From Verrucomicrobiota bacterium (GTDB lineage: Bacteria > Verrucomicrobiota > Verrucomicrobiia > CAIQCK01), in assembly GCA_016222825.1 (NCBI GenBank), contig JACRQF010000010.1, positions 248,001 through 312,000 on the forward strand: 64,000 nt of DNA, written 5' to 3'. Numbering within the stretch: position 1 is the first letter of the stretch; each line of letters starts with the position of its first letter. Made by a program: the position numbers and the translations under genes. Positions 8,960 through 17,760 of this stretch are shown piece by piece. The notes below the pieces were generated by a model. The model saw only the letters and a program-made list of their open reading frames with translations. It did not search any database and had not been told where the DNA came from.

Positions 8960-10249
8960 TTACGGCTGAGCGGCAGGAGACTCACGAACGCCAGAACGCT
9001 GGTGAACCTCTTTTCCGCCGCCAAGCCATTCGAGATTGAAACGGGCGAACTGCAGTTCATCCCAGTAATGCGTGCTGGCCTTGTCACCGCGCTCGTAAAC
9101 AAGAGCGATGGTTCCGTCGTCGAGCACGGCGATGTCGGAATAGGAGGACGGATGCGGCCAGACGGTCCTGCCCGCGCTCCACGCGATACCTTCGTTCACG
9201 CTCACGCGGACGGTGAGATTCGTGCGACCATAAGGATGCTCTTCCCGGCGGAGATTCGACGCCGGACTGGAGAACAGAAGCCGGCTCTTGTCGTAACGCT
9301 CAACCGAACCGTGACAACGCGGCGTGATGAGTTCCTCCGCGCGGCGGATCGCCCCCCACGTCTCGCCGCCGTCACGACTAATGGCCAAGCGATGGCGGAG
9401 GTTGGCGGGTGAGTCCTCGGAGCTTTCATCGCGGCTGATGAGCATCACGTCGCCATTGGCCTGCTCGATGAGTTGGCACTCGCTCGTGTTCATGCCAACC
9501 GTGCCGCCAAGCCTCCAAGTCGCGCCGTGGTCGTCGCTGTAGAAGCAGTGGGCGAAGCTGCGAAGCCGTCCTTTGCTAGTGTCCTCGCGATGACGCGCCG
9601 GCACGATGAGACGGCCCGTTTTCGAGCCGGAGCGGAGTTGGATCATCGCATTGCCCGGCCCGACGCCGTAGCGTTGATGCCACCCTCGCGCCCACACGGC
9701 TGCGTGGCTTTTGCTGGTCGGACTGGCGCGTTCAGGTTTTGCTGAAGTGACTTTCTCCCATTCGGGTTTGGTGACCTGCTCGTGAATCGAAACCGGCCCC
9801 TGCCATGTCGCCCCGTTATCGGCGCTGGTCATGCAGGCAAACTGTTTCTTGTCGCGCACGAAAAAGAGCCAGAGCTTCTTCGTGTCGCGGTCGAGACCGA
9901 CGGTGATGTCGGCGCACACACGGTCGCCGTCGTCGAGGACGACCTGCTCGGCGCTCCACGTGCGGCCTTTGTCGCGGCTGCGCTTTAGGACGATGTCGGT
10001 GTTGCCGACATCGCCAGGCCCGTCGTTGCGTTTCTCGGCGAAGATGAGCAGGTCGCCGTTGGGCGCCTGGAGGATTGCCGGGATGCGGTAGTTAGGTTTG
10101 TTCTTCGGCGTGACGGGAAAGACGCAGGTGGTTTCAAAGAGCGGCTCGACGGCACGGATCGACGGCAAAGGCAAAATCATGGCGGGCAAAATCATGAAGA
10201 AGAGAACCGAGGGGCGTCCTGCCAGCCGGCTGATGATTTTGCCCAACAT
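8960..10249 (-). CDS. exported sialidase (BNR/Asp-box family)
   Basis: This 429-aa exo-alpha-sialidase-like protein should remove terminal sialic acids from glycans outside the cytoplasm. The start MLGKIIS follows AAGTAAGGGCAACATC and lies 10 nt after the upstream stop; the longer ORF start at 10387 lies inside the upstream gene. A hydrophobic signal segment is followed by the sialidase FRIP-type arginine motif (YRIPAI) near residue 55. Asp boxes SRDKGRTW, SADNGATW, SDDHGATW and SRDGGETW mark the six-bladed propeller. It is last in a five-gene operon containing two other sialidase genes, each clearly diverged from the others. The substrate linkage is not predictable, and non-sialic substrates are possible in this fold. 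Confidence 0.9.
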   Translation of the reverse strand: MLGKIISRLAGRPSVLFFMILPAMILPLPSIRAVEPLFETTCVFPVTPKNKPNYRIPAILQAPNGDLLIFAEKRNDGPGDVGNTDIVLKRSRDKGRTWSAEQVVLDDGDRVCADITVGLDRDTKKLWLFFVRDKKQFACMTSADNGATWQGPVSIHEQVTKPEWEKVTSAKPERASPTSKSHAAVWARGWHQRYGVGPGNAMIQLRSGSKTGRLIVPARHREDTSKGRLRSFAHCFYSDDHGATWRLGGTVGMNTSECQLIEQANGDVMLISRDESSEDSPANLRHRLAISRDGGETWGAIRRAEELITPRCHGSVERYDKSRLLFSSPASNLRREEHPYGRTNLTVRVSVNEGIAWSAGRTVWPHPSSYSDIAVLDDGTIALVYERGDKASTHYWDELQFARFNLEWLGGGKEVHQRSGVRESPAAQP

Positions 10250-10259
10250 GATGTTGCCC

Positions 10260-12248
10260 TTACTTCGAATGCCGCATGATGAAGTCCAGCATCTTCTCCG
10301 ACTCAAAGAACGCCGTGTGGAAATTATGTCCTTGGCCGGGGACGACGACGAGTTCCATCGGTCCACCCAGCGCGCGATAGCGGTCACAAATGGCCTGACT
10401 GTTCTTCTCCAGCGGCACCACTTTGTCAGAATCGCCGTGGATGTGGAGGATAGGAATCTTTGCCTTCGCGATCGGCGCGAGGCGCTCGACTGGATTGTGC
10501 TTTGCGAGTTGTCCGTCGAGTTCGGCTTCGCTCATGTGATACACTGGCGCGGCGCGTTTGAGGCCGGGATAGCTGCGCAGGTCGCCGACGGTGTAGATGC
10601 CGGCGATGCACGCGACCCAGTCGGGATGGTCGGCGGCGAAATTGTAGTGGTTGAGGCCGCCGCGGCTCTGCGCGAGCAGGCAGACCTTCGGCGCGAGGCC
10701 GTAGGTCTTCGTGACGTGCCGGTAGAACGCGGCGAATTGCTCGCGGCTCTGCGGGTTGGCGAACGTCTCGCCGATGTAAATGCCGGCGACGTAGAAACCA
10801 TTCGTCAGCAGCCGCGACAAAAGCCATGTGTTCACCGTGCTCGGATGATGGCCGATGGTCGGCGCATACCAGACCCAGGGCTTCGTGCCGCCGGGCCCGG
10901 GATTGAACGGATGGATCACGAACGCCTCGCAACCGGTGACCTCGAAATTGTCGCGCTGCGCGCCGTAATTTGTGCGTTGATCCAGCGCGGGCACGTCTTT
11001 GCCGTCAGTGAGCCATTCGAGGTTGAACCGCGCGAGCGTAAGGTAAGCGTAGCTCGTGGGCTTCTTGGCCGTCGCGTCGCCCGCACGCCCCCGCTCGTAG
11101 AAGCAGAGGATCGTGCCGTCGCGCAACACGGCGAGGTCGCTGTAGGCGCTGTAGCCGGGTTCGAGGACCTTGTTCACCGGCCAGGTTTTGCACTCGTCAT
11201 AGCTGAGTTTGATGGAGAGGTTGCGCCGGTCGCGACTGACGCCTTCCTTAGCCTTGCCGTCGCGGCGGTCGAGATTGTGCGGGTTGGCGAAGATGATCCG
11301 GTTTTTGTCGTTGTCGGGTTTGCGACTGAAACGGATGATGCTCCCCATGCAAATCGGTTCGAGCAACTGGTCGTTGAAAACCGGCTTCGTCCAACCGGTC
11401 GCGCCATCCTTGCTGTTGGTCTGGATGCGCCGGTGCGCATCGGACTCGCTGCGGGCGTTGAGAAGCACGTTGCCGTTGGTGAGTTGCACCACGACGGTTT
11501 CGTTTGGATAGCGATACGGGGGCTTATCGGGAATGGCGATCTCACCGCGTTGCCAAGTCTTGCCGTGGTCGTCGCTGTAGATCGTGCTCGTCACCGATGG
11601 TCGGTGGGCGTGGCTTCCCGTGCCGAGCGACATCCAGATAGGCACGACGAGCCGGCCTTTGTGCGGCCCGTGCGTCAGTTGAATGCCGTGGTCCGGGCCG
11701 GTGGCGATGACTTTCCAGTCGTATTCCTTCCGGAACTGTTCGAACGTTGCCGTGATCTCAACCGGTTTCGACCACGTCACGCCTTCGTCGTCGCTGCGCA
11801 TGTAGAAGCAACGGCAGTATTCGAGACAGTAAAGGAAATGCACCGCGCCGGTTTCGCGGTCGGCGATGGCAACAGGGTTGTTGGCGGTGTTGTCGCCAGG
11901 CTTGTCGAGGTTCTGCGCGGCAGCGACAGAATTGACCGGCAGTTCGCCCTCGACGTGGACGATGCACTGGCGCGGCAACCACGTCTTCCCGCCGTCGGTG
12001 CTGCGGCGCATCATCACGTCAATCGGCCCCCAGTCGCCCTTGGCATTCTTGCGCGCCTCGCACCAGACGAGGACGGTGCCTTTCTTCGTTACCGTGATGC
12101 CGGGGATGCGATAGATCGCATAGTCCTCCTTGCCAGACTCGAAGAGGTCAATCTTCTCGATGAACGGCGGCGCAGCCGACACAGAACCAAGGGTCAACGC
12201 AACAAGACACAACCAACGGAGAAAAGGGACAGGTTTCATGACTGTCAT
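10260..12248 (-). CDS. secreted two-domain sialidase fused to an alpha/beta-hydrolase esterase
   Basis: This 662-aa protein has a signal peptide (about 1-25) and a BNR propeller of about 370 residues with YRIPGI and Asp boxes such as STDGGKTW. A C-terminal alpha/beta-hydrolase domain of about 260 residues follows. Its catalytic triad can be read as Ser in LAQSRGGL, Asp in HGDSDKVVP and His in GQGHNFH. A coupled esterase would remove O-acyl groups that block sialidases, which is inference from the fusion. The start at 12248 uses an ATG that overlaps the upstream TGA (ATGA), indicating translational coupling; a second ATG nine bases later gives nearly the same protein. It is the fourth gene of the sialidase operon. 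Confidence 0.88.
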   Translation of the reverse strand: MTVMKPVPFLRWLCLVALTLGSVSAAPPFIEKIDLFESGKEDYAIYRIPGITVTKKGTVLVWCEARKNAKGDWGPIDVMMRRSTDGGKTWLPRQCIVHVEGELPVNSVAAAQNLDKPGDNTANNPVAIADRETGAVHFLYCLEYCRCFYMRSDDEGVTWSKPVEITATFEQFRKEYDWKVIATGPDHGIQLTHGPHKGRLVVPIWMSLGTGSHAHRPSVTSTIYSDDHGKTWQRGEIAIPDKPPYRYPNETVVVQLTNGNVLLNARSESDAHRRIQTNSKDGATGWTKPVFNDQLLEPICMGSIIRFSRKPDNDKNRIIFANPHNLDRRDGKAKEGVSRDRRNLSIKLSYDECKTWPVNKVLEPGYSAYSDLAVLRDGTILCFYERGRAGDATAKKPTSYAYLTLARFNLEWLTDGKDVPALDQRTNYGAQRDNFEVTGCEAFVIHPFNPGPGGTKPWVWYAPTIGHHPSTVNTWLLSRLLTNGFYVAGIYIGETFANPQSREQFAAFYRHVTKTYGLAPKVCLLAQSRGGLNHYNFAADHPDWVACIAGIYTVGDLRSYPGLKRAAPVYHMSEAELDGQLAKHNPVERLAPIAKAKIPILHIHGDSDKVVPLEKNSQAICDRYRALGGPMELVVVPGQGHNFHTAFFESEKMLDFIMRHSK

Positions 12249-13534
12249 TTCAATTGAAGCCGATACCACGCCGACTCTACGGGGAAGAACTGCGAAAGGT
12301 AAAGCCGCTCGTAGCGGTAGTGTGCGATGACATCAAGGATCGCATTGCGGTGCTTCGCCACAACCGCCTTGTCTGGGCAAAGCGTGACCACCCACGCAGC
12401 GAAACACGGTTCGCGCACAAAGTCTTTCTCCAAGTGCATCCGTGGCGACGCCCGATGCTGCACCTTCAAACCCGCCAATGCGACAGCCACCGCCTCCGCC
12501 TCGCTGTGCTGCGGCTTCCATGCCTCGTTCATGACGCGCCAATCGCGCTCAAATCGTTCCTTGCCATTGACGTTGAACTCGAAGCAAAGCGACAGACTCT
12601 TTGCGGCAAGCTCAGCGCTGGCCCGCAGCCCTTGCGCATAAGCCGCATGCAATACCGGGTCGGTTTCCATCTCCCAGAGCGCGCGCAGACAAATAACGCC
12701 CTCCGAGCCGGTCCACGAGTGACGCAAACCTTGGCCGGGATCAAACACCATGCCGGTGCGACAAATTTCCAGTCTGCTGCGCTGGCCTTTGCCGACCTTC
12801 TCGTTCGCCGCATCGAGATAACGCTGCTGCCATCTCGGGTCGCCGGTGAATTCAGTCATCGCTTTCATCACGAACAGCAGCCGCGGCGCGCTCTCCCATG
12901 TGGGCTTGCTGAAATCACCGCGATACTTCGATGGCCCGCCGTCGCACGGCATCCGCCAGCCGTTGGCGTCGAGCATCTTCACTTGCTCGCAGAACTTCTC
13001 CACCAGCCGCCCACGCTCTGCAGGCTCGGACAAACCGTCCCGGACGTAACGCCAAAGACCGTAGAGCCACGGCGTGGTTTGGTCGTTGGAACCCATCGGA
13101 TAAGTTGTCTTGCCGTCAGTGGCCACGCCACGCGCAATGAAACCCGGCGTATTGCCGAGCGAATTGAGGAACAGCAGCCCGGCCACAAGCCTGCGCGCCT
13201 TCTGGCGGTCGACCTCGTTGCGCGTGAGCTTCCAGCGATTGCACATTGCGTCGAGATAGAGACCATTGAACATCGGCCCATCCTCGACCGGCACGCCCCA
13301 CGAAAGCGCGCTCGGTTTATGCTCGCGGCAATCCTGCGGTGTTGGCCGCAATATCTTCCCGTCGAGGTCGGTGTAGTCGAGCATGACGTTGTGCTCGTCC
13401 ATGAACCGCCGCCAGGTTTCGCTGTGGGCTTTCTCGACAGCGGCTTGAGCAGCAAGCAGCGACGGTGGTTCGGCGGCGTCTGCATTGAGCGCCGTGGCGA
13501 GCGCCGCTGCGAAGAGCCATCTGTAGGCCGGCAT
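12245..13534 (-). CDS. secreted (alpha/alpha)6-like protein of unknown function in the sialidase operon
   Basis: This 429-aa protein has an N-terminal signal peptide (MPAYRWLFAAALATALNA) and a mostly helical body rich in Trp/Tyr/Arg. The repeated helix-loop pattern resembles (alpha/alpha)6-barrel glycan-active proteins, but no family catalytic motif was recognised. A strong Shine-Dalgarno (GAGGAAGGGA) precedes the ATG, 14 nt after the upstream stop. Its own stop overlaps the next gene's start (ATGA). It sits between an exported pyruvyl-transferase-like protein and the sialidase-esterase, so a role in binding or trimming the same glycan is plausible but unproven. Confidence 0.75.
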   Translation of the reverse strand: MPAYRWLFAAALATALNADAAEPPSLLAAQAAVEKAHSETWRRFMDEHNVMLDYTDLDGKILRPTPQDCREHKPSALSWGVPVEDGPMFNGLYLDAMCNRWKLTRNEVDRQKARRLVAGLLFLNSLGNTPGFIARGVATDGKTTYPMGSNDQTTPWLYGLWRYVRDGLSEPAERGRLVEKFCEQVKMLDANGWRMPCDGGPSKYRGDFSKPTWESAPRLLFVMKAMTEFTGDPRWQQRYLDAANEKVGKGQRSRLEICRTGMVFDPGQGLRHSWTGSEGVICLRALWEMETDPVLHAAYAQGLRASAELAAKSLSLCFEFNVNGKERFERDWRVMNEAWKPQHSEAEAVAVALAGLKVQHRASPRMHLEKDFVREPCFAAWVVTLCPDKAVVAKHRNAILDVIAHYRYERLYLSQFFPVESAWYRLQLK

Positions 13535-13548
13535 CGTTTGTCCCTTCC

Positions 13549-14814
13549 TCAGAGTCCGAGCGATCGTTTCACCATCGCCATCGTATCAGTCTGCCGTTGC
13601 TCTACAAACGCCATCGCCTTCTTCACCTTCGCCAGCGCGCCGGGATAGTCGTCGTGGATTGCGAATAGCGTCTCCGCCATCTTCGCCGCGGGCGTGGAGT
13701 CGTATTCCAGCAGCCATTCCGGCAGGCCGATGTCTTTGAACATCCAGCATTTCGGGCTGTGGAACTCCGAGTAGGTGTGGATGACGGGCGTGCCGCTGGC
13801 CAGCGCGATGATGAGCGAGTGCGGCTCGTGGCAGACGGCGGTGTGGGCGCGCGCGAAGACCGACGCGGCCTCGTCGGCGTTCCAGAAGTAATCGAGGTTC
13901 ACCACGTGCTTGCGGATGTCCTCCGGCAACGGGTCGTGGAGGAGCCGTTTGTTGTGCTCCATTTCCTTCTTCACTTCGGGGGCGATGAGCACCTTGAAAC
14001 CGGTCCGCTTTACCCAGCGGGTGATGAGGTCGCGATACACGGCCGCGCGGCGCTCGTCGTCGGCGATTTGTTCCGGCGTGGGGTGCAGCGGGTTCAGTTT
14101 CGGCGTTCGCGTGTCATCCACGCCGGGAAGCTTGGCGGTGTTGGTGCGGAGCTGGATCGTGATGAACTTCCGCTCTTCCAAGCCGAGCTTCTTCATCGTC
14201 GCCAGCCCCCGCTCGTCGTCGCGCACGTCAATCCCGAAGCAACCGTCCGGGCCGAACTCCAGCACGGGCGGTTTCAGCCCAGCGTTGCGGAGGATGTTGA
14301 GACTCTTGCTGTCGCGGCAGTAGATGAAAGCTGCGCCGTTGAGCAGCGCAATCCGCTCGGCCGCGCCCTTGCCTTCGACCATGCTGGCAAAATAAGACTG
14401 CCCGTAAAGGCCATAGGGCTTGCCGATCTTGCGGCAGAATTCCATGAAGCTCGTGTCCTGGCCCATGCCGGAGTTGCGGATGAACAGATTGCAGCGGCGG
14501 ATGGCTTCGCGCAGCTTCTCGTCACGCTCGCTCTTGCCCGTGAGACTGCCCTGTAGAAACTCCACCTTGGGGAAACGGCGGCGCAGCATGGCGATGACGC
14601 GCTCGTCGAGCTTCATCGCCCACACGATGACGCGCACGTCCGGCAGATGCTTCTCGATGATGCGTAGCGTTCCCGGCGTGTGGCCGATGTCGCCGATATT
14701 GACCGTGTCCCATGCGGACTGAAGCAGGATGGTCCTCTGTTTCTCCGGCGCGGCGCATGCGGCAGAACCAAGCGCGGTCGCAACGGCACTGATGAATTGG
14801 CGTCGTGTAGTCAT
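13549..14814 (-). CDS. exported polysaccharide-pyruvyl-transferase-family protein
   Basis: This 421-aa protein resembles the polysaccharide pyruvyl transferase (CsaB-like) family: an N-terminal [14 protein letters not shown] segment, a central SGMGQDTSF stretch, and the C-terminal [18 protein letters not shown] pattern near residue 345 (read here as VCHEPHSLI). Family members normally act in the cytoplasm, but this one begins [10 protein letters not shown] followed by a hydrophobic segment and GSAAC, which fits a Tat signal with a possible lipobox. The ATG overlaps the upstream TGA (ATGA), fixing the start at 14814; the ORF extends far upstream only because the overlapping frame is open. It is second in the sialidase operon. 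The true enzymatic activity is uncertain. Confidence 0.78.
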   Translation of the reverse strand: MTTRRQFISAVATALGSAACAAPEKQRTILLQSAWDTVNIGDIGHTPGTLRIIEKHLPDVRVIVWAMKLDERVIAMLRRRFPKVEFLQGSLTGKSERDEKLREAIRRCNLFIRNSGMGQDTSFMEFCRKIGKPYGLYGQSYFASMVEGKGAAERIALLNGAAFIYCRDSKSLNILRNAGLKPPVLEFGPDGCFGIDVRDDERGLATMKKLGLEERKFITIQLRTNTAKLPGVDDTRTPKLNPLHPTPEQIADDERRAAVYRDLITRWVKRTGFKVLIAPEVKKEMEHNKRLLHDPLPEDIRKHVVNLDYFWNADEAASVFARAHTAVCHEPHSLIIALASGTPVIHTYSEFHSPKCWMFKDIGLPEWLLEYDSTPAAKMAETLFAIHDDYPGALAKVKKAMAFVEQRQTDTMAMVKRSLGL

Positions 14815-16001
14815 GGTAGTGGTGGCAGTTTCGCGCCGTAATAGACCGCGCGGTGGCGGTGGTCGTCGAAGGCGAAGTGGAGCCATTGCTTGTCCTTGCT
14901 CACAAAGCCGTCGGGGTAGTTCATCCGGCCTTTCGGGCCGTCGCAGGATTCCGGCACGAGCACGCGGCGATACGGCCACGTCTTCATGCCGTCGAAGCTG
15001 ATCCAGAGCGCGAGCGGGGTGCGTTGCTTCGGGTTCGGATTGTGCAGGATGGCAACGGTGTCGCCGCCAAGCGAGTAGAGCGTCGCTTTTGCGCCGGGGT
15101 TCGGAATGTCGGTCTTGCGCGCGAACTCGGGCCACGTGCGCCCGCCGTCCTTGGACTCGGCGTAGTAGAGCACGCCACCGAGACGGTCGCCGCGGATGAT
15201 CATGGCGATGCGCCCGTCGCTCAACTCGACGATGTTGTTCTCGGCCCAGCCATGATAGCGGTCGTCAGTGGTGAGGCGGATATTGCCGTGTTCGGTCCAA
15301 GTCTTGCCGCCGTCGCCGCTCATGAGCACGCCGTTGCGCGGGTTGCTGACGTAGTGGAAGAGCGTCTTGTGCCACGGCTTCTCCTCCGGCGGCGGTGGCG
15401 GCGTGCCTGCGGGCGGACCGAGGTAATGCTGGAACGGAAGCAGGATGCGACCGTCGCGCGTGACGATGTGGTTGCGGATGAAGGTGAAGTTTGCGAGCCG
15501 GCCCGGCATCGCTTGCGGCTTGCTCCATGTGCGGCAGCAATCGTCGCTGAACATCACCCATGACCGCCAGTCGCGGCCCCACGTCTGCGAGTGCGTCGAG
15601 AAGAACAGCGTGCAGCGGTTGCCGCGCACCATCAGCTCCGTCGGTCCTTGCCCGCTGGTCTTGCCTTCGCGCGGGAAGCCGATGTCCACCGGCCGCAACG
15701 GCGACCATGTTCTGCCGCCATCGGTGCTGCGGGTGAGGCCGATGTAGTTTTTCGGTGACGGCTCGAAGTCATCGCCCGCGAGCATGAACAGCGCCCATGA
15801 GCCGTCGGGCAGCTCGCGCAGAGTTGTGTCGCAGACGAGCTTGTTGGGCGTCTTGCCGTCGTAAGCGATAGCCGTGCGGTCCTGCCTCGCGTCCTCGACT
15901 GCCTGCTTCTCCCAGTCGGCGGCGCCAGCGACAGCGCAAACGGAAACCGCGGCTGCGGTCGCGGTGAAACGGTCCAACAACAGATTCTGTTTCCTGTTCA
16001 T
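14811..16001 (-). CDS. secreted sialidase (BNR family), first gene of the operon
   Basis: This 396-aa protein has a signal peptide in about residues 1-30 ([12 protein letters not shown], then an Ala-rich segment). It also has Asp boxes [16 protein letters not shown] and SKDGGRTW and a propeller-type repeat pattern. An insertion with consecutive prolines (PPPPPEEK) occurs near residue 190. It is the first gene of a five-gene minus-strand operon, and its stop overlaps the next start. An alternative ATG at 16052 (MFPAK) would add 17 residues. A TTTACTAC-like box lies just upstream of that ATG, resembling the near-leaderless arrangement seen elsewhere in the window. Confidence 0.87.
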   Translation of the reverse strand: MNRKQNLLLDRFTATAAAVSVCAVAGAADWEKQAVEDARQDRTAIAYDGKTPNKLVCDTTLRELPDGSWALFMLAGDDFEPSPKNYIGLTRSTDGGRTWSPLRPVDIGFPREGKTSGQGPTELMVRGNRCTLFFSTHSQTWGRDWRSWVMFSDDCCRTWSKPQAMPGRLANFTFIRNHIVTRDGRILLPFQHYLGPPAGTPPPPPEEKPWHKTLFHYVSNPRNGVLMSGDGGKTWTEHGNIRLTTDDRYHGWAENNIVELSDGRIAMIIRGDRLGGVLYYAESKDGGRTWPEFARKTDIPNPGAKATLYSLGGDTVAILHNPNPKQRTPLALWISFDGMKTWPYRRVLVPESCDGPKGRMNYPDGFVSKDKQWLHFAFDDHRHRAVYYGAKLPPLP

Positions 16002-16132
16002 AATTCCAATCTGCCAGTCGCAGTGATGCTGCACCGACTTTGCCGGAAACATCCGCGAGTAGTAAAGCCCTTCGTATGGGCGCATCTTCCGGGCGCTTTT
16101 TCTCCCTTGCAGAACAGAGCCGCGTCGTCATC

Positions 16133-17683
16133 ATGGACGCGATGAAACTTTGCGCCGCCCTGCTCGCCATTCTCGCGTCCGGTCTCATCGCTTTCGCCGC
16201 GGACAGCGGCGCGCTCGACGTCAATGCCGCCAGCAACGCCATGCGCTTGCTCGCCGCCGGCCAGTTCGACGATGCCGTCGCACAACTTGACGCACCTGAA
16301 CTGCACGCGCTGGCCGCGCTGAAGAGTCGGCTGCTCGCCGCTTTCGCCGCCAAGCCGTCCGCGCCGGTCACGCTCTTCCTGCGCAATGGCGTTGTCGTCG
16401 CGGGCAGCATCACCGCCGCCAGCCCGGCCGACCTCACTGTGACCAAGCTCGGCAACGTCACCGCCCGCGTGGCTTGGAGCGACCTCAAGCCCGCGTCGTT
16501 CTACGCCGTGCTCGGCAGCGCCGCCGACCCGCGCTCGGCCGACGAGCAACTCGGCCTCGGCGTCCTCGCCCGCTCCATCCGGATGGAGCCGCAGGCGCAG
16601 GCGCACTTTGCCGCCGCGTTCGACCTCGACCCGTTGCTCGCATCGCACATCACCTTCTGGAGCGGCCAGCCGCTCAACGCCCGCCAGCAGGCCGTGCTTA
16701 ACGCCGCCGCGCAGATGGCCACGCTCTTCAAAGGCCGCGTCCGTCCGCTCGCCGGCGGCCGCATCGAGGTCAGCTACGATTTCTCCAAACCCGACCAGCT
16801 CTGCGACTGGCGCGGCGTGGGCGGCACCAGCAACGACTGGAAGATCGCCAACGGCGCACTCACCACCACAGCCCTCGCCGCCGACCCGTTGTTATGGCGC
16901 GCGGCCGTCACCGGCTCCGTCGATGTCACCGCGCGGCTCAACCTACCCGAGCAGGGCTACACGGCCATTGGCCTCGCCCAATGGACCGATTCCGAGCCGC
17001 CCAACGGGATGCGCACTCATTTCGCCGCAATCAAGAACGACCGCAAGTTTGCCCTGCGCAATGGCACGGAATGGGCCGGCGAAGTGGACATCCTGAAAGT
17101 TGCCGAACCGTTCGTCGTCACCCTTGCCACTGAAGCCCGCCAACTCCGCGTCCGCGCCAACGACGCCGCGCCGCTCACCACGCCGCTCAACCTCGCGCCG
17201 TCGCTCATCGCCCTTCGCGGCGGACTCGACACCAAGGCGTCCTACGACGACATCCGCATCACCGCAGCGCTCGACCCCGGCTGGCTCGCCACCGAGCGAT
17301 GGTTGCGCGGCAGCGCGCTGTTACCGAAGCCTGTGCGCATGGACAGCGCCAAGCCGTGGCAGGACAGCGGACTCGACTTACAGCAAGGCCGCCGCTACCG
17401 CTGCATCGCGCGCGGCGATTGGAATAGCTCGCCGCTCTTCGGCCCTTCCACCGCCGACGGCTCTTCCACCCTCGACAACGCCCTCGGCGCATCGCTGCGA
17501 AACCAGTCCCTCGTCGGCCGCGTCGGCGCGAACGGCCGCCCCTTCCAACTCGGCTGCGACATCATCTTCACCAGCCCCGGCTCCGGTCGCCTCTTCATGC
17601 AGGTGAACGCCGTCCGACTCGACGGCTACAAAGGCGCACTGGAAGTTTTGCTCCTGCCCGCGGACGGCGGCATGCTGAAGTAG
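16133..17683 (+). CDS. secreted protein with DUF1080/LamG-like region and C-terminal PA-IL-type lectin-like domain
   Basis: This 516-aa protein has a signal peptide (about 1-22). An N-terminal Ala-rich helical part contains a predicted small beta domain (LFLRNGVVVAGSI). The central region (about 205-390) resembles concanavalin-like/DUF1080 modules (YDFSKPDQLCDWRG). The C-terminal domain contains LVGRVGANGRPFQLG, the pattern typical of LecA/PA-IL-like galactose-binding domains. The start at 16133 was chosen for its leader; ATG 16142 is equally possible, and the longer ORF start at 16040 overlaps the divergent sialidase promoter region. The domain set suggests carbohydrate binding at the cell surface, divergently transcribed from the sialidase operon. 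Confidence 0.75.
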   Translation: MDAMKLCAALLAILASGLIAFAADSGALDVNAASNAMRLLAAGQFDDAVAQLDAPELHALAALKSRLLAAFAAKPSAPVTLFLRNGVVVAGSITAASPADLTVTKLGNVTARVAWSDLKPASFYAVLGSAADPRSADEQLGLGVLARSIRMEPQAQAHFAAAFDLDPLLASHITFWSGQPLNARQQAVLNAAAQMATLFKGRVRPLAGGRIEVSYDFSKPDQLCDWRGVGGTSNDWKIANGALTTTALAADPLLWRAAVTGSVDVTARLNLPEQGYTAIGLAQWTDSEPPNGMRTHFAAIKNDRKFALRNGTEWAGEVDILKVAEPFVVTLATEARQLRVRANDAAPLTTPLNLAPSLIALRGGLDTKASYDDIRITAALDPGWLATERWLRGSALLPKPVRMDSAKPWQDSGLDLQQGRRYRCIARGDWNSSPLFGPSTADGSSTLDNALGASLRNQSLVGRVGANGRPFQLGCDIIFTSPGSGRLFMQVNAVRLDGYKGALEVLLLPADGGMLK

Positions 17684-17760
17684 CCGTCATGCCCCGCTGA
17701 AACGGCCGCTGGCCGGATTTCGCGCTTGCTCCTTTGCGGCAAACCCATACCCTCGCGGCC

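Noticed and set aside
8692..9102. Minus-strand ORF of 136 codons upstream of the kinase
   Set aside because: It overlaps the sialidase 3' end in another frame and has no signal or domain.
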